Assembly (NCBI GenBank): GCA_023458215.1
Contig: JAEXAJ010000084.1
Location: forward strand, 1 to 12,662
Reading direction: 5' to 3'
Length of the DNA: 12,662 nt
Source of the DNA: Bacteroidota bacterium
GTDB taxonomy: Bacteria > Bacteroidota > Bacteroidia > Bacteroidales > Bacteroidaceae
The notes beneath the pieces are model-generated. The model made no database searches, was not told where the DNA came from, and saw nothing but the letters and a program-made list of their open reading frames with translations. Every line of letters starts with the position of its first letter. Positions within the stretch are counted from its first letter, which is position 1. Positions 1 through 5,999 of the stretch are shown in pieces. Position numbers and translations under genes: made by a program.

Positions 1-149
1 GGCATTTCTACGAAGCCGAAACCGCGTGAACGTCCCGTCTCTCTGTCGTTAATAATGTAGGCTGAAGTTACTTCGCCATACTGTGAAAATAATTCCTGTA
101 AGCTGTCACTGTTTGTGTTCCAGCTTAAGTTTGCAACATAAATGTTCAT
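1..149 (-). CDS. RRM-type RNA-binding protein, 3' part missing
   Basis: Reading leftward from the ATG at 147-149 gives about 49 residues starting MNIYVANLSWNTNSDSLQEL and then running off the window edge. The segment IYVANL near residues 3-8 is the RNP2 strand of an RNA recognition motif, and RGFGFVEM near residues 42-49 is RNP1, with its exposed aromatics. Known family: short single-RRM proteins of Bacteroidota, usually under about 100 residues, bind single-stranded RNA and are thought to act as general RNA chaperones in organisms that lack Hfq. The gene starts 22 bases after the stop of the cold-shock-domain gene on the same strand, so the two are probably cotranscribed. The frame and fold are clear. 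The exact paralogue and the length cannot be judged. Confidence 0.9.
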   Translation of the reverse strand, partial: MNIYVANLSWNTNSDSLQELFSQYGEVTSAYIINDRETGRSRGFGFVEM

Positions 150-171
150 TTCTTTTTGTAAGTTAAAATTG

Positions 172-621
172 TTATTTATTAATGATTGAGATCCGCACGG
201 CGTTCATACCTCGCGTACCGCGTTCAATTTCAAATGTAACGTTGTCTCCTTCTGTTATACCTTCAGGAGCAGAAGTAATATGGAAAAAATATTTTTCACC
301 ACTTCCTAAATCTTTTATAAAACCATAACCTCTGGATACATTAAAATGTTCAATGCGTCCGTTTAAAGGCAGAATTTCTTCTGCTTCGCCTTTTTTAGGA
401 ATTGATATTTCTATTTCAGAAGCATCTATTTCCTCTTTAGGCTTTACACCTTCGGGTGTAGAATGAAGAATACCGTTTTCGTCTACGTATGCCAGCATCT
501 CTTCGAAGCTACGGCTACCACTGCTCAAGCGTTCTTCTTTTCTTTTCTGTTTTTCTTCTCGCTTACTCTGTTTCGCTTTTTCTCTGTCTCTTTTACTTGA
601 TGTTACTCTTTTTACTGCCAT
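172..621 (-). CDS. cold-shock-domain protein with charged N-terminal extension
   Basis: The product is 149 residues, taking the start at MAVKRV. An ATG 36 bases further upstream would add a hydrophobic stretch (MFLNCIIYNNFR) that does not fit the basic N terminus, so it was not used. Residues 1-33 are strongly basic and rich in K, R and E. Residues about 38-85 are an acidic linker. Residues 88-147 form a cold-shock domain with RNP1 as RGYGFI (97-102) and RNP2 as YFFHI (111-115). Classical Csp proteins are about 65-70 residues, so this is an extended type common in Bacteroidota. Expected role: binding and melting single-stranded RNA in the cytoplasm. The adjacent RRM gene downstream suggests a bicistronic RNA-chaperone unit. 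A TATCTTTG element at 842-849 could start a long leader of about 210 bases, as is seen for cold-shock mRNAs. Confidence 0.9.
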   Translation of the reverse strand: MAVKRVTSSKRDREKAKQSKREEKQKRKEERLSSGSRSFEEMLAYVDENGILHSTPEGVKPKEEIDASEIEISIPKKGEAEEILPLNGRIEHFNVSRGYGFIKDLGSGEKYFFHITSAPEGITEGDNVTFEIERGTRGMNAVRISIINK

Positions 622-774
622 TCTAAAATTATTATATATTATGCAGTTTAAAAACACTGCACTTAGTTTTTCTGACTAATGGTAGCATGCAATCATTCAG
701 GACTAGCATACAACAATTGAATCGTATAATGAACAAAGGAGCTGATTGTGAGGTCAAATTTGGAATGGAATAAT

Positions 775-790
775 TTGCGGAATCCCGCAA
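775..790. repeat. small perfect hairpin in the cold-shock gene leader
   Basis: TTGCGG at 775-780 and CCGCAA at 785-790 form a perfect 6-bp stem around the four bases AATC. It is GC-rich in an A/T-rich region and lies inside the predicted minus-strand leader, about 150 bases before the start codon. There is no T run after it on either strand, so it is not a terminator. A leader structure is possible, but nothing more can be said. Confidence 0.35.
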
Positions 791-841
791 AGGCAAACAT
801 GCACAAAGAAGATTTCAGAATAAACCCTATTGTTTATGGTA

Positions 842-849
842 CAAAGATA
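842..849 (-). promoter_or_regulatory. candidate -7 element for the cold-shock/RRM unit
   Basis: On the minus strand this reads TATCTTTG, an exact match to the Bacteroides -7 consensus TAnnTTTG. No TTTG or TTG lies at the expected distance of about 19 bases upstream, so the -33 half is weak. Initiation here would give a leader of about 210 bases before the ATG at 621. Confidence 0.45.
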
Positions 850-916
850 CAGATAAAAATGAGCTATCCATTTGTTTTTTCAATTATTTAAAGCTGTAGC
901 TACTTATTTTTTTATG

Positions 917-924
917 TACATTTG
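917..924 (+). promoter_or_regulatory. candidate -7 element for purT
   Basis: TACATTTG matches the Bacteroides TAnnTTTG consensus exactly and lies 28 bases before the purT ATG, which predicts a short leader of about 20 bases. A good -33 TTTG is not present at the expected spacing. No PurR-like box or riboswitch fits in so short a leader. Confidence 0.55.
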
Positions 925-952
925 TGCTTCTTAATATAAACACATAGCAAAA

Positions 953-2119
953 ATGAAGAAAATTTTATTGTTAGGTTCCGGTGAACTGGGTAAGGAGTTC
1001 GTTATTTCTGCCCAACGCAAAGGCCAATATATCATTGCCTGCGATTCCTATGCCGGAGCGCCTGCCATGCAAGTGGCTGATGAGTGTGAGGTGTTCAGTA
1101 TGCTTGACGGCGATGCTTTGGAACGTGTAGTACGCAAACATCAGCCGGATATTATTGTACCGGAAATTGAGGCCATCCGCACAGAGCGTCTTTATGGTTT
1201 TGAAAAAGAAGGTATTCAGGTAGTACCCAGTGCGCGTGCTGTGAATTTTACTATGAATCGCAAGGCTATCCGTGATCTTGCTGCCCAGGAATTGGGCTTG
1301 AAAACTGCTAAATATTTTTATGCCAAATCTTTCGATGAGTTGAAAGCTGCTTCTGAGAAAATAGGTTTTCCTTGTGTGGTGAAACCATTGATGTCTTCTT
1401 CAGGAAAAGGACAGTCTCTTGTGAAGAGTGCGGATGAACTGGAACATGCCTGGGAATATGGTTGCAACGGTAGTCGTGGTGATATAAAGGAACTTATTAT
1501 TGAAGAATTTATAAAGTTTGATAGCGAAATAACTCTGCTTACTGTAACGCAGAAGAATGGCCCTACATTATTTTGTCCTCCTATCGGTCATGTACAGAAA
1601 GGAGGAGACTATCGCGAAAGTTTCCAGCCGGCTCACATTGATCCTGCTCACTTGAAAGAAGCACAGGAAATGGCTGAAAAAGTAACACGCGCTCTGACGG
1701 GTGCCGGTCTTTGGGGAGTTGAATTTTTCTTGAGTCATGAAAATGGGGTGTATTTCTCGGAACTTTCTCCGCGTCCACATGATACGGGCATGGTGACTTT
1801 AGCCGGTACACAAAACCTGAATGAGTTTGAACTTCATTTGCGTGCAGTACTGGGCCTGCCCATTCCAAATATCAAACAGGAAAGGATAGGAGCCAGTGCT
1901 GTTGTTCTCTCAACAATTGCCAGCCAGGAACGTCCGAATTATAGAGGTGTTGAGGAGGTAACAAAGGAAGAAGATACCTATATTCGTATTTTTGGTAAGC
2001 CGACAACACGTGTTAACCGTCGTATGGGAGTAGTGTTGTGTTATGCACCGCTGAATTCAGATTTGGATGCATTACGGGACAAGGCAAAACGTATTGCTGA
2101 AAAAGTAGAGGTATATTAA
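953..2119 (+). CDS. purT: formate-dependent phosphoribosylglycinamide formyltransferase (GAR transformylase 2)
   Basis: PurT converts 5'-phosphoribosylglycinamide to the N-formyl form using formate and ATP, an early step of de novo purine synthesis in the cytoplasm that replaces the folate-dependent PurN step. The 388-residue product is close to the 392 residues of E. coli PurT. The N-terminal nucleotide-binding-like fold begins [11 protein letters not shown] (6-16). The ATP-grasp domain shows [14 protein letters not shown] (142-155, with K144 and the GKG loop), the adenine-contact strand IIEEF (182-186), and the metal ligands E257 in GVEFF and E270 in [12 protein letters not shown]. It stands alone on the plus strand, with its own promoter and a strong hairpin terminator. 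Formate could come from pyruvate formate-lyase in an anaerobe (inference). PurK is the nearest alternative family, but the [11 protein letters not shown] signature favours PurT. Confidence 0.97.
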   Translation: MKKILLLGSGELGKEFVISAQRKGQYIIACDSYAGAPAMQVADECEVFSMLDGDALERVVRKHQPDIIVPEIEAIRTERLYGFEKEGIQVVPSARAVNFTMNRKAIRDLAAQELGLKTAKYFYAKSFDELKAASEKIGFPCVVKPLMSSSGKGQSLVKSADELEHAWEYGCNGSRGDIKELIIEEFIKFDSEITLLTVTQKNGPTLFCPPIGHVQKGGDYRESFQPAHIDPAHLKEAQEMAEKVTRALTGAGLWGVEFFLSHENGVYFSELSPRPHDTGMVTLAGTQNLNEFELHLRAVLGLPIPNIKQERIGASAVVLSTIASQERPNYRGVEEVTKEEDTYIRIFGKPTTRVNRRMGVVLCYAPLNSDLDALRDKAKRIAEKVEVY

Positions 2120-2135
2120 GATTTACTTTCTATAT

Positions 2136-2182
2136 AATAAGACAACAGTTGTCACATTCTTTGCGACAACTGTTGTCTTATT
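2136..2182. terminator. convergent, probably bidirectional terminator of purT and rpiA
   Basis: A perfect 18-bp inverted repeat occupies 2136-2153 and 2165-2182, around an 11-base loop. The core GACAACAGTTGTC is itself nearly palindromic. On the plus strand the stem runs into TTATTTT, giving a U-rich end to the purT transcript. The right arm covers the rpiA stop codon (2178-2180), so the same hairpin can close the rpiA mRNA on the minus strand, where the tract after it is less U-rich. Confidence 0.88.
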
Positions 2183-2879
2183 TTGCAACTACTATTTCAA
2201 CATCATATCCGATAAAAAGTCCGCTTTCAATTACTCCGGTAATCATTTTTAGATTTTCTTCCAAAGAAGGATCAATGTAACTGAAGCGGGTATCAAGAAT
2301 AAAATTACCATTTTCAGTCAGAACAGGTCCATCTTTTCCATCGGCAAGACGCAGTGTTATTTCAGAAGCTCCTAATCGCCGCATCTCACTCTCTACAAAA
2401 GTCAATGCGCTTGGGAAGACTTCTACAGGTATTGGAAAGCGGCTCCCCAAATGATCAACCAGTTTTGTGTCGTCAATAATAATGAAACTCTTACCACTAC
2501 TTTTTATCAGAAGTTTTTCTTTGAACATGGCTCCACCACGTCCTTTTATCAGACTCCGTTCCGGATCTACTTCATCAGCACCATCAAAAGCCCAGTCCGG
2601 ACGTTTATTCCAAAGAGTAGTTTGTGGTATACCCAGTTGTATGCAGGTCATGGAAATTTCAGCAGAGGCAGGGATAACCTCTATGTGCAGAGATTCTTTG
2701 CGAATACGTTCCGCCAATGCAAATAATGTAAGGTAGACAGTAGAGCCGGAACCAGCCCCAATCACATCACCTTCTTCCGCCATTGCAGCAATTTCCCGCG
2801 CTACGATTTCTTTTCCTTCACGATTGATAATTGCATTCGACCATTGCAAATGATTTATCAGTTGATTATCCCATTTCAT
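2178..2879 (-). CDS. rpiA: ribose-5-phosphate isomerase A
   Basis: RpiA interconverts ribose 5-phosphate and ribulose 5-phosphate in the non-oxidative pentose phosphate pathway, feeding PRPP and nucleotide synthesis. The 233-residue product has the family signatures in order: the phosphate loop GSGST (43-47), DGADE (99-103, with D99 and D102 matching the E. coli active-site aspartates), KGRGGA (112-117, with lysine K112), and catalytic E121 nine residues after K112, as in E. coli (K94 and E103). VDHLGSRFPIPVEV and NGNFILDTRF follow as conserved core segments. It is about 14 residues longer than E. coli RpiA (219), from an N-terminal extension. The stop codon of the small acidic protein gene lies only 10 bases upstream, so the two are likely cotranscribed. 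No clear Shine-Dalgarno site is present. Confidence 0.96.
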   Translation of the reverse strand: MKWDNQLINHLQWSNAIINREGKEIVAREIAAMAEEGDVIGAGSGSTVYLTLFALAERIRKESLHIEVIPASAEISMTCIQLGIPQTTLWNKRPDWAFDGADEVDPERSLIKGRGGAMFKEKLLIKSSGKSFIIIDDTKLVDHLGSRFPIPVEVFPSALTFVESEMRRLGASEITLRLADGKDGPVLTENGNFILDTRFSYIDPSLEENLKMITGVIESGLFIGYDVEIVVAK

Positions 2880-2889
2880 AGTTGGGGCG

Positions 2890-3060
2890 TTAATCGTTAT
2901 TGTCTTCCTCGTCGTCAGTCAGATTGTTCAACTCTACTTCGAGTTCAACTAACTCTTGTTCCCAGATTTTTCTGATGTTTGCCGGCGTATCTTTGGGAGC
3001 TTCTTTGATACGTTTTTGAGCTAATGATACTTCATGCTCCAGTTGTGAACGTCTATTCAT
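2890..3060 (-). CDS. small acidic, helix-rich protein upstream of rpiA
   Basis: An open frame from ATG (3058-3060) to TAA (2890-2892) encodes 56 residues. It begins MNRRSQLEHEVSLAQKRIKE, has a central KIWEQELVELEVELNNL, and ends with DDEEDNND. The heptad-like spacing of leucines and valines suggests two short amphipathic helices or a coiled coil, followed by a disordered acidic tail. There is no signal peptide or membrane segment. Its stop is 10 bases before the rpiA start, and codon use looks like that of its neighbours, which supports a real gene that length cut-offs would miss. Function is unknown. It may be a small accessory protein or an unrelated passenger of the rpiA transcript. No family was recognised. 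Confidence 0.7.
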   Translation of the reverse strand: MNRRSQLEHEVSLAQKRIKEAPKDTPANIRKIWEQELVELEVELNNLTDDEEDNND

Positions 3061-3140
3061 AAGTCATGCTTTTTTATAGTTATTTTAATAGATAACACAC
3101 TGTTTTGTGCAATTGTTTTCTATTTGGTAAGAATTTTATA

Positions 3141-3626
3141 TTACCCAAATAATTCGGGATAGATTTCTCCATCACCACCGGATACATCAAGACTCTGTAG
3201 TAGTTTACCGTCAGGAGCATAGAAAAGCTGAATTTCTCTGTTAGAATTATATTCTTCTATATCAATGATTACTACGGTAGGCATTTTAGGAAAGGTAATA
3301 ATCTTTATATATCTGATTTGTATGGGAGGTGTCTCTGTCTGCATGAATGCTTTAGCTATGGGAGCAGGGACTTCTTCCAGGCTTTCTACATTTGTCTCTG
3401 TCATTATCCATCGGGCATTGTTACCAAACCAGACGTTCATATCATGACTATCTGAAACAAATCCGGCAATGTGGTAATTACCTTTATGCTCCCATTCCAC
3501 GGTGGTCACTTTTGGATACATCTTTTTGAAAGCTTCCTGCACTTTTTCCGGAGCATTTTGTGCACATACGGATGCAGATATCAGCAATAACAAGCCTGCC
3601 AATAAATTGAATTTAAACTTTTTCAT
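3141..3626 (-). CDS. secreted PepSY-like domain protein
   Basis: The product is 161 residues, starting at ATG 3624-3626. A TTG two codons upstream gives a longer frame but is a poor start. Residues 1-22 are a type I signal peptide: KKFKFN, then LLAGLLLLISAS, with likely cleavage after VCA and before QNAPEKV. The mature part opens with APEKVQEAFKKMYPKVTTVEWEHKG, typical of the PepSY-like (DUF2874) family of small periplasmic proteins abundant in Bacteroides, where a helix with FKKxYP precedes a beta sheet whose tryptophan sits in VEWE. A second strand set follows, including EYNSNREIQLFYAPDGKLLQS. The molecular role of the family is not established. The folds resemble inhibitor or ligand-binding modules. 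The gene lies 80 bases upstream of the small acidic protein gene on the same strand, so cotranscription is possible but not shown. Confidence 0.82.
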   Translation of the reverse strand: MKKFKFNLLAGLLLLISASVCAQNAPEKVQEAFKKMYPKVTTVEWEHKGNYHIAGFVSDSHDMNVWFGNNARWIMTETNVESLEEVPAPIAKAFMQTETPPIQIRYIKIITFPKMPTVVIIDIEEYNSNREIQLFYAPDGKLLQSLDVSGGDGEIYPELFG

Positions 3627-3742
3627 AATCAAGGACTGTTTTTAGTTGCTAATAGAAACAACCTGAAGAGGCTTTTGTTTGTAACTTTTTGACTCTATAA
3701 AATAATTATTGAGTCTGTGATATCACGTATTATTTAATTCAC

Positions 3743-3750
3743 TACTTTCG
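3743..3750 (+). promoter_or_regulatory. near-consensus -7 element for the ATP-grasp/GNAT cassette
   Basis: TACTTTCG matches seven of eight positions of TAnnTTTG and ends 22 bases before the ATG at 3773. No good -33 element lies about 19 bases upstream. The position is right for a promoter that would drive both genes of the cassette. Confidence 0.35.
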
Positions 3751-3772
3751 GGCACTTTTTTAAAGAGACAAA

Positions 3773-5239
3773 ATGAATAATGTATTGATCCTTGTAGACA
3801 GCTTGGATGATTGGAAGCCATATTCCAAAACAAACAGCATTTTAACCGTATCCGACTACCTGAAGTATAAATCACCAGGAAAGGATCGTAAGTTGGTAAT
3901 TAACCTGAGTAATGATTATAGCTATAACTCCGAAGGCTATTATTGCTCACTATTAGCCCAGACGAGGGGGCATAAAGTCATTCCCGGAGTTGATATTATT
4001 AATAAGGTGGAAGCAGGTACAGGTATCCGTATGGATAGCAGTCTTCAGAAACTCTGTTACCAGTGGATTCAGAAAAATGATATAACTGATGATCTTTGGT
4101 ATTTGAATGTATACTTCGGTACGTGTAAAGAGAAAGGGTTGGAGCGTATTGCCCGCTTCATCTTTGAAAACTATCCGGCCCCTTTGTTGCGAGTTACGCT
4201 GAATACGCGGCATAAAAACCAGATAGAAAATATTCAGTTCTTACCATTAAGTTTATTGAATAATGAGGAAGAAGATTATTTTGCCAATGCCTTGGACTTG
4301 TTTAACAGAAAGGTATGGCGTAACCCTCAGGCTTCAAAATCTGCACGGTATAATCTGGCTATACTCTATGACCCGAATGAAAAATTCCCTCCAAGTGATA
4401 AAAAAGCACTTCACAAGTTACTTGAGTTGGCTAAAAAAATGGATATCCATGCCGAACTACTGACAGAAGAAGACGCTACACGGCTGATGGAATTTGATGC
4501 CTTATTTATTCGTACCACGACTTCATTGAATCATTATACATTCCGTCTTTCCCAATTGGCTACACAAAACGGACTGGCTGTTATTGATGATCCGCAATCT
4601 ATTATCCGCTGTACTAATAAGGTTTATTTAAAAGAATTATTTGAAAAAGAAAAGATTCCAGCGCCACTCTCCATGCTGCTGTTTAAATCGAACGTCAATT
4701 CCTATGAGGAGATTACTGAACAGCTTGGTAGTCCTTTTATTCTGAAAATTCCGGATGGTTCTTTCTCCATTGGAATGAAGAAGGTGAATAATAAAGAAGA
4801 ACTGGATGAAGCTCTGAAAGTCTTGTTTGATAAATCGTCCATTCTGTTGGCCCAAGAGTTCACTCCGACAGATTTCGATTGGCGTATCGGTATTTTGAAC
4901 GGGGAACCTTTGTATGCATGTAAATACTATATGGCTAAAGGACATTGGCAAATCTATTGTCACTATGCTTCCGGACGAAGCCGTTGCGGACTGGTAGAGA
5001 CGATTCCTATTTATCAAGTGCCGCGTAAGGTTCTGGATACAGCGTTGCGTGCAGCTTCTTTTATTGGGAAGGGATTGTATGGAGTAGACTTGAAAATGGT
5101 AAATGACCGTGCTATTGTTATTGAGATCAATGATAATCCCAGTATTGACCATGGATTGGAAGATGCGATTCTGGGAGATGAACTTTACTACCGGTTGTTG
5201 AATAACTTCTGGCGTATGCTGGATATCAAACGTTTCTAA
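3773..5239 (+). CDS. RimK-like ATP-grasp ligase with extra N-terminal domain
   Basis: The product is 488 residues, much longer than RimK (about 300). Residues 1 to about 150 match what I recall of the RimK-like ATP-grasp N-terminal (RLAN) domain, with WKPYSKTNS, VINLSNDYSY and GYYCSLLAQTRGHKVIPG. Residues about 195-290 look like a pre-ATP-grasp domain (LAILYDPNEKFPPSD, ALFIRTTTSLNH). The ATP-grasp core follows: VYLKELFEKEKIPAP, the ATP lysine K325 in LKIPDGSFSIGM, LLAQEFTPTDFDWRIGI, and the metal triad D439 (GVDLKM), E451 and N453 in VIEINDNPSID. Such enzymes activate a carboxylate as acyl phosphate and join it to an amine, usually an amino acid. The substrate is unknown. The stop is 5 bases before a GNAT gene, so the two are surely cotranslated. 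The extra domain and partner make S6-modifying RimK unlikely. Confidence 0.88.
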   Translation: MNNVLILVDSLDDWKPYSKTNSILTVSDYLKYKSPGKDRKLVINLSNDYSYNSEGYYCSLLAQTRGHKVIPGVDIINKVEAGTGIRMDSSLQKLCYQWIQKNDITDDLWYLNVYFGTCKEKGLERIARFIFENYPAPLLRVTLNTRHKNQIENIQFLPLSLLNNEEEDYFANALDLFNRKVWRNPQASKSARYNLAILYDPNEKFPPSDKKALHKLLELAKKMDIHAELLTEEDATRLMEFDALFIRTTTSLNHYTFRLSQLATQNGLAVIDDPQSIIRCTNKVYLKELFEKEKIPAPLSMLLFKSNVNSYEEITEQLGSPFILKIPDGSFSIGMKKVNNKEELDEALKVLFDKSSILLAQEFTPTDFDWRIGILNGEPLYACKYYMAKGHWQIYCHYASGRSRCGLVETIPIYQVPRKVLDTALRAASFIGKGLYGVDLKMVNDRAIVIEINDNPSIDHGLEDAILGDELYYRLLNNFWRMLDIKRF

Positions 5240-5244
5240 TCTGT

Positions 5245-5703
5245 ATGGAACCGGGATTTATGCTCCGTCCGGCGGTAATTAATGATATTCCGTCGATTAT
5301 GGAAATAGAACAGATATGTTTTGATTTGGATAGTTTTTCAAAACGGCAATTTGCTTATCTTATTTCCCAAGCAAAAGGATACTTTTATGTGGCAGAATAT
5401 CAGCAAAGGGTAGGGGGATATTTTAGTGCATTGATAAATCAACGTGCCTGTAGTTTGCGTATCTACTCGATAGCTATTCATTCTGATTTTCGCGGCAGAA
5501 GAGTGGGGCAATTATTAATAGATCAGATAGTAGTTATTGCTCTAAAAGAAAGCTTGAAGAAGATAACTTTAGAAGTGAATGTTTCTAATTTTCCTGCCAT
5601 TTATTTATATGAAAAAAATGGATTTAAATGTACTTCTGTAAAGGATAACTATTACCATGACGGGGCTTCTGCATATTGTATGCAGAGACCTGTAACTGAG
5701 TAG
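5245..5703 (+). CDS. RimI-like GNAT acetyltransferase paired with the ATP-grasp ligase
   Basis: The product is 152 residues, about the length of RimI (148), with all main GNAT elements. MLRPAVINDIPSIMEIEQICF forms strand 1 and helix 1. LRIYSIAIHSDFRGRRVGQLL (71-91) carries the acetyl-CoA pyrophosphate loop RGRRVG (83-88). LEVNVSNFPAIYLYEKNGF (109-127) is the RimI-like motif B, and YYHDGASAYCM closes the sheet. A second ATG at 5260 (MLRPA) is also plausible and would fit the family N terminus slightly better. It starts 5 bases after the ligase stop. Known role of the family: transfer of acetyl from acetyl-CoA to an amine, often the N terminus of a protein or a small amino compound. The context suggests that the substrate or product is shared with the ligase (inference). 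It is followed by a terminator. Confidence 0.88.
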   Translation: MEPGFMLRPAVINDIPSIMEIEQICFDLDSFSKRQFAYLISQAKGYFYVAEYQQRVGGYFSALINQRACSLRIYSIAIHSDFRGRRVGQLLIDQIVVIALKESLKKITLEVNVSNFPAIYLYEKNGFKCTSVKDNYYHDGASAYCMQRPVTE

Positions 5704-5732
5704 TTTTTTCTTATACCAGCTATTTTGTAAAC

Positions 5733-5760
5733 AAACAGAGAGGTCAAAGCCTCTCTGTTT
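5733..5760 (+). terminator. rho-independent terminator of the ATP-grasp/GNAT cassette
   Basis: AAACAGAGAGG (5733-5743) and CCTCTCTGTTT (5750-5760) form an 11-bp stem with a 6-base loop, TCAAAG. The stem ends in TTT and is followed by TGTATTATTCTTAATT, a U-rich tail. It lies 30 bases after the GNAT stop codon and separates the cassette from the downstream promoter. Confidence 0.85.
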
Positions 5761-5824
5761 TGTATTATTCTTAATTCCTGTTTAAAATATAGCGTTATTT
5801 CCGTCTTTTTCTTGGCAAACTGTT

Positions 5825-5855
5825 AACAAGGTGGATACAACTATTAAACCTTGTT
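5825..5855. repeat. inverted repeat upstream of the small-RNA promoter
   Basis: AACAAGGT (5825-5832) and ACCTTGTT (5848-5855) are perfect inverted copies separated by 15 bases. The centre-to-centre distance is 23 bases, about two helical turns, and the repeat lies about 30-60 bases before the -33 element. It could be a site for a dimeric regulator or a chance repeat. There is no direct evidence for either. Confidence 0.35.
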
Positions 5856-5882
5856 GTAAAACGCAGTGAAATGACTCTGAAA

Positions 5883-5913
5883 TTTGGAGAAATCAAGAAA
5901 AGCCGTACCTTTG
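5883..5913 (+). promoter_or_regulatory. strong Bacteroides-type promoter
   Basis: TTTG at 5883-5886 and TACCTTTG at 5906-5913 are separated by exactly 19 bases. This is the best match in the window to the Bacteroides primary-sigma promoter (TTTG, about 19 bases, TAnnTTTG). Initiation is expected near 5918-5922. No protein-coding gene follows on this strand before the terminator at 5958-5985. Confidence 0.85.
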
Positions 5914-5919
5914 CAATGT

Positions 5920-5985
5920 GTTTTTCATAGTATTAGATTTAAGGTTAACAAAAGATTGGCTGTCTGGGATAGATAGCCTTTTTTT
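5920..5985 (+). ncRNA. candidate small RNA of about 65 bases
   Basis: The unit consists of a near-ideal promoter (5883-5913), about 38 bases of unpaired A/T-rich sequence, and then a terminator hairpin with seven Ts. No reading frame longer than four codons exists between them, so an untranslated RNA is the simplest reading. The hairpin end with a U tail and a single-stranded 5' part is a typical seed-plus-terminator layout. The segment from TTTTTCATAG to GGTTAAC resembles, from memory and unverified, a sequence that recurs in Bacteroides genomes, so this may belong to a paralogous family. It points toward the 3' end of the convergent peroxidase gene, and its end is 15 bases from that stop codon. 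It might therefore also pair with the 3' untranslated end of that mRNA. Confidence 0.68.
5958..5985 (+). terminator. terminator ending the small-RNA unit
   Basis: GGCTGTCT (5958-5965) pairs with AGATAGCC (5971-5978) in an 8-bp stem with one G-T pair and a GGGAT loop, followed by seven Ts (5979-5985). On the minus strand the stem is followed by AATCTTTTGTT, so it may also weakly terminate the peroxidase transcript. Confidence 0.88.
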
Positions 5986-5999
5986 ATATCTTCTTGCTA

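Larger units (their letters stand above)
622..952. other. divergent intergenic region between csd and purT
   Basis: These 331 bases hold no convincing gene on either strand. They contain the -7 candidates for both flanking genes (842-849 minus, 917-924 plus) and one short hairpin (775-790). The two promoters are back to back, so a regulator bound between them could touch both, but no clear operator palindrome is visible. Confidence 0.6.

Noticed and set aside
3773..5703. Simple rimK plus rimI pair modifying ribosomal proteins
   Set aside because: The ligase is about 190 residues longer than RimK with a distinct N-terminal domain, and rimI is normally found in other contexts. The likeness is at family level only.
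5916..5930. Four-codon frame within the small-RNA unit
   Set aside because: It is far too short to support as a peptide, begins at or before the predicted transcript start, and has no ribosome-binding site.
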